From: Coix lacryma-jobi var. lacryma-jobi
Lineage: Eukaryota > Streptophyta > Magnoliopsida > Poales > Poaceae
Assembly (NCBI GenBank): GCA_009763385.1
Contig: CM019831.1
Span: forward strand, 85,533,845 to 85,597,844
DNA: 64,000 nt
Direction of reading: 5' to 3'
Part shown: positions 1-12,400 of the stretch, in pieces
How the letters are laid out: every line of letters begins with the position of its first letter
How positions within the stretch are numbered: position 1 is the first letter of the stretch
Translations under genes and position numbers: made by a program
Notes under the pieces: generated by a model
Databases searched by the model: none
The model's input: the letters and a program-made list of their open reading frames with translations, nothing else
What the model was told of the DNA's origin: nothing

Positions 1-1525
1 CACATGGAGCGGACAAGGTGCTAACTGAGCTGGCCTTCATGGCTTCAGCAAGCTTGGCACTAACATCTGCCAACTCAGTTCGCAAGCTTGGACAGGACTT
101 GCACGCACCCAGCAAGGAAGACCTCGCCTTCACTTCCTCGAGCTCCATCCTCAGGGAGGCACAAACTTTGCACTCACCAACCAAGTCAAGCCTACTCTTC
201 AGCTCATCATACACCTCGATCAAAGAGGCATACTTGGTTTGCATGGTGGTGAAGTTGGTCATATGCATCGTGCACTCATCACACTCCTCCTCCTCGGACA
301 CCTTCACCTTGGTCCTAGCACTCTCAAACTCCTTAAGCGCCTCTAGCATTTTAGCCTTGAACTCGTTGCGCTCTCCAATGGCACGCTTAAGTTGCTTATC
401 TTGACCGAGAACTATGCCAGCTAGGGCGGTGTCGCGCTCACCGGTAAGATGATCAACAAGAGAAGAGGATAATACCTCAGAAGCGTTGTCGTCGTCGTCG
501 GTGTCAGCGTCCTTGTCCTGACAATTGCGATCCTACTCATCTAATGCCATGGTGCAGAAGCCCTTGGAGGAGTTGCTGAAGAAGCAGATTTCGTTGAAGC
601 ATTCTTTAGTCTTGTGCTCGGACCCAACATCGCTGGAGTCGCCGTCAGAGCTCTGCTCGACGTCGCTGATGGAGGCGATGAAGGCACGCCGGCCAGCGTC
701 GAAAACCTTCTCCAGGTCCTCCCGACGGGTAGCTGCCCTTCTTCTTCTTCCCGGCCTTGTTCTCCGGCATGCCCTTGCGCCTGGAGTTGTGGTTCTTGCC
801 GGGAAGCTCTTGTCGCACTTGGGACAGCTCACGATGAAGTGGTTTGGATCTCCACATCTGTAGCAGCCCTCACGTGCGCCACCACGCCGGCGATTCAGGC
901 GGTTGTTTTGGAATTGCAAGAACGGGGTGATGATGAGGGCGAGCTCGTATCGCCCAACACCTCCACCTGCTCCTCTGTCACTGAAAGCAAAGAAGACAAA
1001 GCAAAGAGAGGTGGTGAAGCGTCAGCGGAAAGAGTCAATCCACCCTTGCCTGAGACCAAAGCCATGGAATGTGAAGATGGGTTCTTCAACTTGGCCTGAG
1101 TCAAGTGATCGATCTCGGTGGACTTGAGCTTGCTGAAGAGCTCATCCACGGTGAGGGTGTCGTAAGCAGGAGACTCAATGATGGTCGACACCTTCACCTC
1201 CCATACCTTCCGATCCAGGGCATATAGAACCTTAAGTGCCCTCTCATGATCATCATAAGGTAGGTTGGCCCGATTGGCACGCATTTTGTTCACAATCGTT
1301 TGGAAACGAGCGAACATAGCATCAATCGTCTCTCCCTCCAACTGAACAAAGTTCTCGTACTCCCGCTTGTAGGTTTCGAAGAGTCTGGTCTTGACCTGAA
1401 TGGTCCCCTCGTGCCGTCTCATGCTCAGAGACACGCTCGAACTCAGGAAGGGAGATGTTGGCCAAAAGTGCGTTACGAGCCTTGGAATTGGCCTCGTGCT
1501 GGTCAATCTGGATTTGACCCACACG
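1..1525 (-). pseudogene. Sirevirus gag fragment, truncated at both ends
   Basis: This is part of a Ty1/copia Sirevirus gag, the structural protein that assembles the cytoplasmic particle. Read on the minus strand, about 895-1525 encodes the UBN2-type helical gag domain (FETYKREYENFVQLEGET, DDHERALKVLYALDR). About 533-919 encodes a CCHC zinc knuckle (CYRCGDPNHFIVSC) in another frame, so there is a frameshift near 900. The stretch below 520 matches the acidic and coiled-coil part of the element D gag at 51500-52080 but has no long frame. The first roughly 70 residues are missing: homology stops near 1525, where an opposite-strand gag begins. The left side runs out of the window. It is closer to D (VGQIQIDQHEA type) than to A or C. 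Family assignment is firm; expression is very unlikely. Confidence 0.85.
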
Positions 1526-2611
1526 GATCGCAGCGTGGGCAAACCGCTGTTTTTCGATGGGATGAACTATGCTTATTGGAAGATACGCATGTCGGCCTAT
1601 CTTCAGAGCATGGGTGCTTCGATTTGGGACATTTGCAATTCTGCTGATTACGTGGTCTTGGCTGCTCATGTGACACAACAGCAGATCGATGAGCACGATG
1701 CCAATAGCCAAGCCCGTAATGCTCTTTTCACCTGTTTGAGCATGTCTGAGTTTGATCGTGTTTCTCACCTTGCTATGGCTCGGGAGATTTGGGCGACTCT
1801 CATGCGTTTTCATGAGGGAACCACTCAAGTCAAAACCCGTCTCTACGAGTCACGCAAGCGGGAGTATGAGAACTTTCGACAGATGCCTAGCGAGAGCATA
1901 GAAAGTTTATTCGCTCACTTTCAGGTGATTGTCAATAGTATGAGGGCTAACAAGGAGCTGTTGCCTTACAATGATCATGAGAGGGCTCTCAAGCTTCTTC
2001 ATACTCTCAATCGGTCGGTATGGGACTGTAAGGTTCAGGCGATCATCGAATCTTCTAACTATGAGACTCTCACGTGCGACGAGCTCTTTAGTAAGCTCAA
2101 GTCCAATGAGATTGATACCATGACGAGGGCTTCTTATGAGAATCCTTCGGGCCCGGCCATCTATGGCTTTGGTTTCTGGCTCTTCTGCTAACCCCTCTGG
2201 AGGCTTTGCACTTTCTGCTCTTTTGTCTGTTACAGAGGAGGAGCTAGAGTTCGTGGGAGACGATGAGTTAGCTCTGCTTGCCAACCGGTTCTCGCGGTTC
2301 CACAACAACCGCATGAACCATCGCCGCGAAGGAGGTTGAGCTGGATGCTATGAGTGCGGCGACTCGGACCACTTCATCGCCAACTGCCCAAAGAAGAACA
2401 AGCATGCTTTTGGCAAGGGCGACCGTGGCCACAAGTACGACTCCAGCAAGCATAAGGAAAAGTACATCCCGCAAAGCACAAGCGGAAGGGTGGCTTCAAC
2501 AAGGAGTACATCAAGGAGAAGTACTTGGAGAAGGCCCAGGCCGAGCAGCGTACTTTCTTCGCCACGCTCAGCGACGTCGACGACTCGGACAACGACTCCA
2601 CTGCATCAAGC
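1526..2611 (+). pseudogene. Inverted Sirevirus gag fragment (A/C subfamily)
   Basis: This plus-strand gag piece starts almost exactly at the gag N-terminus: GATCGCAGCGTGGGC corresponds to codons 2-6 of the element C gag, with the ATG replaced by ACG at the junction. It runs through the UBN2-like domain (about 1540-2150). After a frame change near 2150 it reads SVTEEELEFVGDDELALLANR, hits a stop at 2337-2339, then reads a zinc knuckle (CYECGDSDHFIANC) and the charged spacer up to DSDNDSTAS near 2610. It then switches abruptly to minus-strand 3' untranslated sequence of element A. It resembles the gag of A (24100-25210) more than that of C, so it may be an inverted copy of A's own gag end. It cannot encode a full protein. 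Confidence 0.85.
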
Positions 2612-3949
2612 AAATTTCTCCCCTTAGTTGATAATGCACAATCAAGCAAATCCATATGAGTCACAAATGCAGGTTAGCAGCTTCAGATATATGGTCTATA
2701 GAATGAATAGATGCTTTAAAGAGTGCTGATCCGACTAATCAACAACAAGTATAAATGTCAGCAAAGGCTCAAACTGATCACAAAATACGAAATATGAACA
2801 TATGATCATAGTGAGTAGTTTTTAAGCCATTCAGAAAAGAGTTTCACAATCAAAATGGCACCAAACATGTATAGACAGGAAATCAAACAAATGCCAAACA
2901 TGTATACAAGGTGAACTACCCCTAGCAAATTTCAAGCATCATGCTATAGAAGGGAACATAGACTTGTGTTTTCAAAATTTTATCGGAGTTGCAGCGGTGA
3001 TTATACACAAGTTTGAATTTTCAGCATGTGATTGCGAGAGGTTCAAAACTTGACATTGCCTAACTTTTCAACCGAGCTAAGCTTATGCATAAGCAATCTG
3101 AAGATTGAAGCAATATTTTCGGTCTTACACTACACGGCTCAAGTTTAACTCAATGTGCAAAGAGAAACAGTCTCGATACCCTGATGTGTTGTCAAGTAAT
3201 CCCATCTTGATCTTTTCAATTCACTTAAACATGGTTCAATTTTAACAGAATATGAACATACCAAGCAAGTGAAAGACTCAGAACTAGAGACATAGCAACC
3301 TAGCATATAGGAATAGCACAAGTAACTTCAACACATTCTACACATGCTAGTTGCTAATCACTACAAGAAATATGCTGGGTTTTGACAAAAATTTACAAAA
3401 GTGTGTCATAAACCACGTGTCTTATTCCGTGGTTTGTGACGTTCATATGTCCATAGAGTGTCACAGAACGCATCTTATTTTATGGTTTATGACGTTTTGT
3501 GACATTTTGTGGATATATCAACATCACAAACGATAAAATAAGATGCGTTCTATGACACTCTATGGACATATCAATGCCAAAAACCATGGAATAAGACACG
3601 TGGTTTATGACACACTTTTGAAAATTTTTTGTCAAAAACCGGCATATTTCTTGTAGTGAATCTCAATTGTGAACAAGTTTCAAATTTTATGTTTGATTAA
3701 GCATATTCACAGTTCTGGAAAAAAATAGCTCAGCTCACAACATGTATCAGTGATCAAGAAGATCCTAAGCTACAAGTATCATCATATATCATCGGAGCAT
3801 ACACTAATCATAGAATAGATTCATTCTAAGGATTATAGGCATGAAGCTCGAAAAAGTAAAGATGCAAACATGATGAAAATGCAAAAACTAAACAAGAACA
3901 AAGCAAAAGAAGTCAGTCTATGATCCAATAATCAAAATGTTTCCCACAA
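2612..3949 (-). other. Element A 3' untranslated region
   Basis: No coding capacity. The sequence aligns base for base over long stretches with the region behind pol in element C (41090-42047) and with the arms of the palindrome (57420-57666): for example AAATGCAGGTTAGCAGCTTC near 2667 and the shared CACACATGCTAGTTGC stretch. One polypurine-type tract (TCTCCCCTTAG on the plus strand, near 2618) lies at the truncated left end. The MITE at 3359-3658 interrupts it. Confidence 0.8.
3359..3658. mobile_element. CACTA-type foldback MITE, 300 bp
   Basis: Termini are CACTACAAGAAATATGC and its complement, giving a terminal inverted repeat of 28 bp with two mismatches. The flanks are AAT on both sides (3356-3358 and 3659-3661), a 3-bp target duplication as expected for CACTA (En/Spm-like) transposons. 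The inverted repeat is not confined to the ends: the left half (for example AACCACGTGTCTTATTCC, GTCCATAGAGTGTCA) is mirrored by the right half, so the whole unit can fold into a long hairpin. There is no transposase. The related untranslated region in element C (41760-41800) lacks the insert and gives the empty site TTGC-ATATCTCAAT. Confidence 0.9.
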
Positions 3950-4234
3950 CTAAAAGAGGAAACACACACTAAGCTCACCTCTCAACCTAGCAAAGGTTGA
4001 TTGATCCAAAGGCTTGGTAAAAATATCTGCCAACTGATGATGAGTATCGACATGACGAAGGTCGATATCACCCTTCTCATAGTGGTCACGCAAGAAATGA
4101 AAATGCACATCAATGTGTTTGGTATTGGAATGAAGCACGGGGTTCTCAGCAACGCTAATCGCACTCGTGCTATCACAAAGCAAGGGTACTCGAGAAAAAC
4201 TCAGACCAAAATCACGCAAAGTGGCCATCATCCA
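3950..4234 (-). pseudogene. Element A pol, RNase H C-terminal fragment
   Basis: The minus-strand reading ends in the typical Sirevirus pol tail: MMATLRDFGLSFSRVPLLCD, then TSAISVAENPVLHSNTKHID, DTHHQLADIFTKPLD and a final SVCFLF before the stop at 3950. It aligns with the last ~95 residues of the intact element C pol. The N-terminal side is cut at 4234 by the insertion of the giant-LTR element; the other half of this RNase H resumes at 19778. RNase H degrades the RNA template during reverse transcription in the particle. Confidence 0.9.
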
Positions 4235-7200
4235 TGTAACACCCCAGGTGTTTGACGCCAGTCGAGCAGTCAGTTTGAGCACAGACATGGTCTGTTGGTT
4301 GATGATTGAGAGATAATTTCTAGCGTTGTCAGAGATGACAGAAGTTTTGGAATCAATCCTGGAAACATAGCCTCAGTTTGAACTATTTGGGAGATAATTA
4401 ACAGATCTAGTTAATAATAATTGCCCAATTCTAGAATAATCATGATTACCGCTAAACATGACTTTTTCACGTGCCCCGCTTCAGTTCCTGTCTATATCTA
4501 TAGTAACTATTGAAATAGTTTCGTGAAGTTTCGAATAAAAAAGTCACATGAAATGACGAGTCGTAGCTTTGTCTGTTCTGGCTGATTAACTGAAGAAAAT
4601 CATTCGGGTTCAACCAAGTGTTGTAGTTATGCCCAATCAACTCTACATGGACTCACGAATAAAATTATCCAAGTTTCGTGTTGAGCAGATGAACAGAAAA
4701 TATCCTGACCGACGAGAGACCGTAATTCGGACCCTATCGGCTGACTGTTTTGACCAGCATTGAACGGAATCTTCAAGTGCTCGCATGACAGTGTGCCCTA
4801 AATGAAAGTTGTAGTACATATCGAGAGGAACAAATTTGATTTTACGACCAAGACTTGGATCGGTGCCGAAAATAGAGAAAATGAGGTCACAAGATTGAGT
4901 ACAGCGCAGTTTTACGGCTCCGAAAATTGGTTAAGTCTGTACTGCAAAAATTGGAATTTCGGTCACCGCGAAGCTGCCGTCGACGATTGTTACCGTACAA
5001 ATGATTCGGAATTTGACTGAGCGCATTTAACGAAAGTCTGAGTACTCGTCGAGACGACGACAACAAAATTTGTTTCATCGGAATCGGAGTCCGTTTGATC
5101 AGTATTTATAATTTTTGATCTTCACCGAAAGTTTCCGGAAACCTACCAATTTGCGAAAGAAATTGGGGGAAAATTTGACGGGAAATTTTCCCGAGGCCGG
5201 TCGCGCCCGTGTCCCGAGGCCTCGCCTTCCGCGCCCTCTCCTCCCATTGGCGCAGAAGGGCGGTGCTGCCCCTCTCCTCCCGTGAAAAATCCCCGAGCTC
5301 CCTCTGGTTCCTCTCCAGTGCTCGCTTCTCTCTCTCAGGTTCCATCTCTCCATGACCGTGAAGAGCATACAAGGCAACAGCGAGCGCTCTTCTCTCCCTG
5401 CTCCGTGTGTCCAGCCTGAAGCCGCGGCCTCCTGGCTCGCGCGCTTCCTGGCCCGATTGCCTGGCCTGGCCGCATCTTCCCTAGGCGGCAACCAGTAGCA
5501 GTCAACACAAGCAGCAGCCCAGCGCCCAACCAGCAAGGCCGGCCAGCCCCAGCATACCCTAGCTCGGTCTCCTCCCTTCCCGGCAACGTCGACGAACTCG
5601 GCCTTCTCCTCCGCGGTTGCGTAGTTTTTTCTGTGAAAAGGTAGAAGAAGGGTATGGTTGCGAAGTTGAAACTCTTTGTGTGCTCGTTTTGCATAAATGG
5701 CATGAGTCATGTGTTTTCTAATAAGTCCCTAAATGATTTGTGCAGGTTGCAGGGCTCCAAATGTGAAAACAGTTTTCTATTTTCGTTGATTAATTAATAA
5801 ATCTGGTCCAAAGTTGTAAAATGCGTAGTAAATCGTAGGAATGTCTAAAAATTGCGAGTGAGGACATTTTGGAATCCTTGCAAATAGCTCTATCCAGTGA
5901 ATGTTTAAAATGTTGTGTGTTAGTTGATAGTTTCTGCTGTAATGATTTATTTGTGTTAAATAGTATTAAATAGGAAGAAAATGATATCTGTTGTTTTATT
6001 GATTAGTTTGCTGTGAAATGTTTATGTTAAGTGTGATATGTGTGCTCTGATAAAAAATTCAGAATTGTTGGTGCATTTATGAATTAGTTATGAATTTATT
6101 TGGCTTGCAGCCTATTAAATGGATTAAAATAATTTGTGATAAATGTTTGCATGTAAAAATGTAAAAGGTTGTTCTGTTGTCCTTCTATTATATGGTTGTA
6201 GCTTAGGTAATTTGGTTATGGTCATGTGTTTGCAGAAAATATGATTTGTATATTTATTTTGCTCTCACATGATTTTTGTGAATAAAACTTGTCCTGTTTT
6301 TAATAAATAAATTATAATACCTGAGCATGTAATAGTTTTACAGTAGTTATGATTTGGCATTATCTATCATCTGTAAAAATATGAGGTCCAAACTATATGT
6401 TTGCAACGTCACTTAAAAAATAATGTCTATGTTTAATAATTAAATAATTGATTAAAATATAGTGATAGATGACATATGTATATCTATGTGATTACCTTTG
6501 TTGCATATTAATCTGAGATAAAGTGATGTGTAATTATGATTATAACTGTTAGAAGTGTTTTAATAGCTTATATGTGTGCTCAAATGATTAACTAAACAAA
6601 TAATGAAATGATTTGTTAATATGCTGAAATTGCTGCATGTACAGTTTTTGTAGTGGTGATTAGTTCGCAAAGAAAATGATGTTTTCTGTAAATGTATTCT
6701 TTACAAAAGTTGTAGATAACGTCTTTATCTTGTTTTTCCTAAACTTTCATGATTTTAGGCCAAGTGGTTTAGGAGTTATAGTTTTTGTAAGTTGGCTGTC
6801 ATGTTTTGCATACTTTCTGAGCAGATCTGAAAGAATGAATTGTTTGGCTAGTTTAAGTTATGAATCATGTTTTCATGTTAATTGAAGAGTTATAGGGATT
6901 TTTCTAAGCTTTCTAAATTGTCTTGGATCACTATTTTAGGTGGTCTAGAACTTGAGTTACATGTATTTAAAGATAGAAGTCAGAATCTATCCAAGGTCTG
7001 GACAGATTTACTTGTTTGAGTTAGTTAGTCTTGATAACTGCTTAATCACCTTGAGGCAATTATAAATAAGTTGTAGACAACTTAATACGATTTCTAATAA
7101 GTGTTATGTCAAGTCTTTTGGTGCTATAGATTTCTAGTTATAGCTGTTCAAAGATGAATGTAATATTCTGTCCAAAGATTGGACAGAAGTGCTTGTCTGT

Positions 7201-9436
7201 TATGTTTGGTCTTTTTAATGGCTGAATCATGCTTAAGTATTAATAGCAAAGTTATAGATAATTTCATTAGTTTTCCAGATAGTCTAGGATCACCTTGTTT
7301 GTATATGTGTAGCTCCAGTTATGTCTATTTAAGCACATGCTATGTTGTTGTCCAAATTGTGTAAATGAACCGAAGTTGATTGCTATAACTTAATGTTGAT
7401 TATGTGATCCTTGATGCTATATCATGACTTTATAATGTTTAGTTTGTGCATTTCATGTTATTAAATTAATTATCCTTATGTATTATATAAATATATTAAA
7501 TAATGATGGTTGACATGCTTAACTAATATAGGAGTTGTATGCGCATACATGTGTTCCATTTGTGTGATGTGCGTAATGTAGTCTTGATTGATTGTTATAG
7601 TTAGCCACCATGAGCGCCTAATGAACCGTGTGTCACACCTTACTTTAATTATAACCCGCTGAAGTGATTATACGATGTTAGGTGATAGAGATATATCTTT
7701 CTTTTAGTAGTTATCCTGATTACTTATGTGAAGTAATTAGTAACACTTGTGTTGAGCGCCTTATGTTTGATTCATAAGTGTTTTCCCTTGTATTCATATG
7801 CTTGCATTGCACATCTCAGTTAGGAAACGGTAGATACATCGTGAAGGACGTGATGATGTGGCTAAACCCGAAGATGGTGTTTGGTGGATTATTCCGAAGA
7901 TGCGGAGTTAAGCAAGTGCTACGACGGAGGTGCTCGCTAAGCAAGTATCACCTAACAAACACTAACCTAGTGTTGGTTCCCAGGCAAGCCCCGGAGCATT
8001 TCTAAGCCTCCCAGTATTTACAATTAATTCAATTGAGTATTTTATATTGTGATGCATTAGGTTTAGGAGTTGATTGATTCCTACTTACTGCATTACCATT
8101 CCTTGATTATTGTTTACACCTACCATGTTATCCTATTACTATTTATATGTAGAATTGCTTAGTCTGCTAAAGTAAAAGTAGTAACTGAAGGATGTTCCCG
8201 TAATGCCCCTGGTGGGTATTTTACCGGATCACGGTTGGCTATATTTGCTATCGTGGAAAAGAACCTGAGTAGTAATGAAATACGGTCAACTGGAAGGCAA
8301 GGCTCCAATTTGGAACTTGGGGGCAGCTCGTCCGTTGAATCGTGAAGGTTTGTATCGATGTTGGCCCTCGTTCATTTTTGAAAGCGCCCATTTACATAGG
8401 GTGCCGGTGATGTATTCCCGACCCCGAAGTCGGTTAGACGCTGTCCGGGCCGGTCTCAACCTGTGTCGCACCCTCTAGTATGGAAACACGACCTGCCTCG
8501 CGTGGCCATCGTTTAGTTCCAATTGGGTGGTCCGTGGTGGGAGCCGCGACGATTACCACCACAGACAGTATCGAGCGGTGACCCAATGCATGGACCCGAC
8601 GGGGAATGTGTGGGTTTGTATTAAAGGTTTCTCGCCAGCTGGTTTGTAATTCGATTCGAGTCATCGTCTCCCCCGGTTAGTGGAAAACTATGTCGAGCTT
8701 CACCATGATATAACTCCATGTGACATTGATGGTTCAACTAAAATATTGACAAAGCAATCCTGATATGGTATTATATTATTGTTTGCTAGATTCAAGTGAG
8801 TGCTCTAGTGCAGGTGCAAAACCTAGAGTTTAAGGAATAGGATAAAAGATGACTGCTCATATAATTAAATGATGAACCCTTTAACTTAAGCTCTTTTTGC
8901 AAATAAAGTTAGCCAACTCCACTATTTATATCAGCCTTGCATACTACATGGTGTCACTTTATTTCTGGTTTACGACAGGTAAGTCTAGCTAAGTACATTC
9001 GAGTACTCAGGGTTTATCCCACCTTGTTGTAGGTGAAGGTTAGGTCTGCCGAAAGGTGGGCCAGTGCCGGTGGGCTAGGCAGTTCCATACTTCTTCTCTT
9101 TATGTTGTTGTTGGAGGGTGTCACTCAAGCTAGCAATGTATTTCAACTTATGTTATGGTATTCATTTCAAAGCTATGTTGTTTCTTCTAAATTAAGTGGA
9201 ACTCCACTTGTATTATTATTTGTGAACTCTATTGTAATTTTGTTTCCGCTGCAAAGCTCCGTGAACGTGATATGTATTTGATTGACCATGCGATCTTGGC
9301 TGAGATGTTAGAAAGGTTTGAAATCCCTCAGAATTTCACGGACTACTGGGTTTATATGGGCTCAAGTGTGCTAATTCAGCTGCCCCGGCAGAGGTTTTCG
9401 CACTTGTGCTCCTATAAATTGGTCTGTTCTATCGCA
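4235..9436 (+). repeat. 5' LTR of the giant-LTR element (5202 bp)
   Basis: The LTR spans TGTAACACCCC to TATCGCA. It aligns along its length with 14589-19772, at roughly 94-95 percent identity in the first 400 bases by eye. The first 1.5 kb is mixed, with a GC-rich block near 5180-5600; 5700-7500 is AT-rich; 8200-8700 has a GC-rich block (CCCGACCCCGAAG). Open frames inside, for example minus-strand ones at 5099-5710, are present in both LTRs but match no family I know and lie in GC-rich DNA, so I treat them as fortuitous. Confidence 0.9.
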
Positions 9437-12400
9437 GCTGGTATCGGAGCAAGGTTAAGCATAATACTATCATGTGCATGGTTTCAAAACAAAATTTTGG
9501 TTTTCACAAAGCTTATTTTACTAAAAAAGCTTTAGCTAGTAAGCAAGTTTGTCAAAACCTAATTTATAAACAATATGCTAGCGACAACCTCCAGTTATGC
9601 CCAACTAGGACTTTCAGGTGGCTTAGTTAAGTAATACTAACTTTGGGGTTTTACTTTCTTTCAACGACACATCGACTCAAAAGGTACGTATAGATGACCG
9701 CACTATGCTACCCTGTGGTCTAATGTTGGAGGTAGCCCTCACATATGATGTACTCATATATGTGGGGTAGTTGAATTTATTTTATGCAACGTCGCACCTA
9801 TGCTCAAGTAAGTGTGAGTTGTGAGAGCATGACCAAACAACCCTTGGTCTAGGGGAGAGCTAGTTTGGTACTGGAACCTATACTCGTAAGCACACGACTG
9901 CAGGTGAAGGTATTTAATTGCAGGAGTAATATTATTCTGATGGGTGCATATATTACTTACGTGTGTACTGGGTATGCACCTAAGATAGTATCTAGATTTA
10001 AATTCCTGCAATGTATTTATATCTGTTGTGGGAATGGGCTCGAATGAGATTTTCTGTAGGTACACTAACCTCGAATACGTATGTATAGTTGACGGCTAGT
10101 TATATCGAGAGTGCGTGTTATGCCACCGACATAGGACGTGATTGCCGCCTCCGGCTGGCAATTAGTGAGGACGTATAGGACGACCATCCATCTTGTTGTG
10201 CTTTCCTCATCAACATGCTTTTCTCGCCCTTAGTCCAATAATGAACAACTTGTTGTCAAATGTGACTAATATAATGATAAAATATAATGGTTGTTTGTGC
10301 AAAAAAAAATTGCTTCTCCCCAACCCTTATTTCTGTATGGTGAAGTTTGTTGTGAACTAGTGCTTCAACATGATGTGCTAGATTGCTTGTAAAAGTTAGA
10401 AGCAATTAGTTTGTTTGATGTTGTATGTTGATCTGAGCTAGATGTAATGTGGTCTTGTTCTTGATAGTTGGTAGGGTGCAATGTTTTATATGGATGCTTC
10501 CATGTTAGCTAAATAAGTGATTGCTTGTTATAGGCTAGAAGTAACTATCTTGTATGAGGCTGTTTGGATAACCCTGCTAGTTCATCAGGTTGTGTGGTTG
10601 CCTTGCTCTGTTTAATGTTTGCTAGAAGACTGGTTAGGCAATAAGTTTTTGATGGCTAGGAGTTCCCCCTATGTTGAAATGCCTTGTTATAACCAAATGA
10701 CTTGTCTAGTGTTCTTCTACTTGAGCGGCAAAATTATGCTAAGTTTGTAATTCAATGTTTTGAGGTAGTTTTGTTTTAAAATGCTCTACCTAAGAAAATA
10801 ATAAAAACTAGTTGTTTGAAGCTATTTTGTATGTAGTTTTGTTTGGGTTTGTTAAATGCTTCCTAAACTTGTTAAATGTGGTAATGAAGCTTAGAGTGTC
10901 CAAAGTTTACAAATTCTAGTTCTGTTAGCTTTGTGTTAACATGCTTTAGCAAGGAATGTACTAAACATGTTATTTAATTTTTTTTCCATGTTGTAATAAT
11001 GTAATCATGTTCATGCTTATTTTCTTGCAATGATGAAAACTAGAGTTATATGAATTAAAAGTTGTGAAACTAATTTTCATAGCTTTCTAGTCTCATGTTA
11101 TTGTAAGAAAAATGTATAGCTTTTTGTTTGATAACATTAAATAGCTCAAACTTGTTTAAGTTGTTTTAAGCATGTTTACATGCTAGATTTGTGTAGACTG
11201 TTTTACTTGCTCAAATATACTGAAATGTTGGTAATAACCTACTACATGCATGAGAGAACTACTGTAAAATTTTCTAGAATTCTCTGGGCAATAAATTATA
11301 GTAGCTCTCTGTTCCACCTTACCAAATTAGGAAATCTAATAGGTGCATGTAAATAATTTAATTTGAGAAAGCAATGAACTTCTCTAACATGTTTAAGATG
11401 TATATATAAACTGTTCTCATACATGGTTATGCCTAGAATTATGTTCTTATGTGCCTCGTGCTTTATAATTGCTCTCTAAACTAGTTTTAATCCTCACTAG
11501 TGATATGCTTGTAAGAACTAAATGCTTGCAACTAATTTAAGTGGACTGCAATCTTAGCATATATAGCCAGTTTAGAATGTTTTCAAACTGTTGTTATGCT
11601 TGCTTGTACCCCAGATCAAGTTGTTGTATGTGTCTTGTTAATTGTTGTTACCTAGTGTCACCTTATTCCTTTTTTGAATGTAAACTATGCATGAGTTTGT
11701 TGCTTGTTGTTGGTTTCTTAAACTAAATAAGTGAGTTGTTAGCTTTAAGTTGTGAAGTGATTATAGTTAACAAACAATTATACCTTAGTTTGCTTGGTAT
11801 GTTTGTTTCTAGATAAAGAATTATGCTCCAACTTAGTAAATAGGGAATAAGATAATGACAACATCTGTCCAACATGTTTTGTATGTTTATGTGTGTTTGA
11901 GTGCTTTGGATAGATGCTTAGTTGGTTTGAGCTTGGTAATTAGTGTTGGTTGCTTAAGTTGTTTGTTTGTGTCTTCATATGCTTGTTTGGCTGTGTGTGT
12001 AGATGTGTTGTAACCAAAGTGGTACCCTGGTTGGTCTAACCCTTGTCCTCGGTGAGTGCTTGAGTGGTTTGTTAAGCCTTGGTTGCCAACTCCTCTTGAC
12101 CTTCCAAGACGCCCCAAGTAGAACCTTTGTTGCTTAAGGCCTGTGTTTGTGTGTCCAGTTGTGATGGTTTAGAATGCTTGTGCCAAAGACCTATACCTAT
12201 GCCTATCCATGCCCTTGGTTAGACCAACTAGCCCAAGTTAAAGTTTCCTGAAATCTTGGATCCAGATAGTGGCAGGCCTATGCTTGTTGTGTAGCCATGT
12301 CTCTGACTAACCTGTAGACCCATGTTTGTCCCCCCTTTAAGTGTTTCCTAAGCCATAAATGTTTTGTTTCCCTTGTTGTGAAGGCCCTTGTTTGTTTGAC

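Noticed and set aside
18..404. A plus-strand frame of 128 codons at the left edge, with a counterpart at 51382-51912.
   Set aside because: It is the antisense of the coiled-coil region of gag in both places.
5099..5710. A minus-strand frame of 203 codons in the giant LTR, with a relative at 15237-15886.
   Set aside because: It is present because the LTR is duplicated and GC-rich. Frames differ between the two LTRs, the product is low complexity, and no family matches.
9439..9454. Primer sites considered as parts of tRNA genes.
   Set aside because: Only the complement of a tRNA 3' end is present, directly beside LTR ends; no cloverleaf can be formed.
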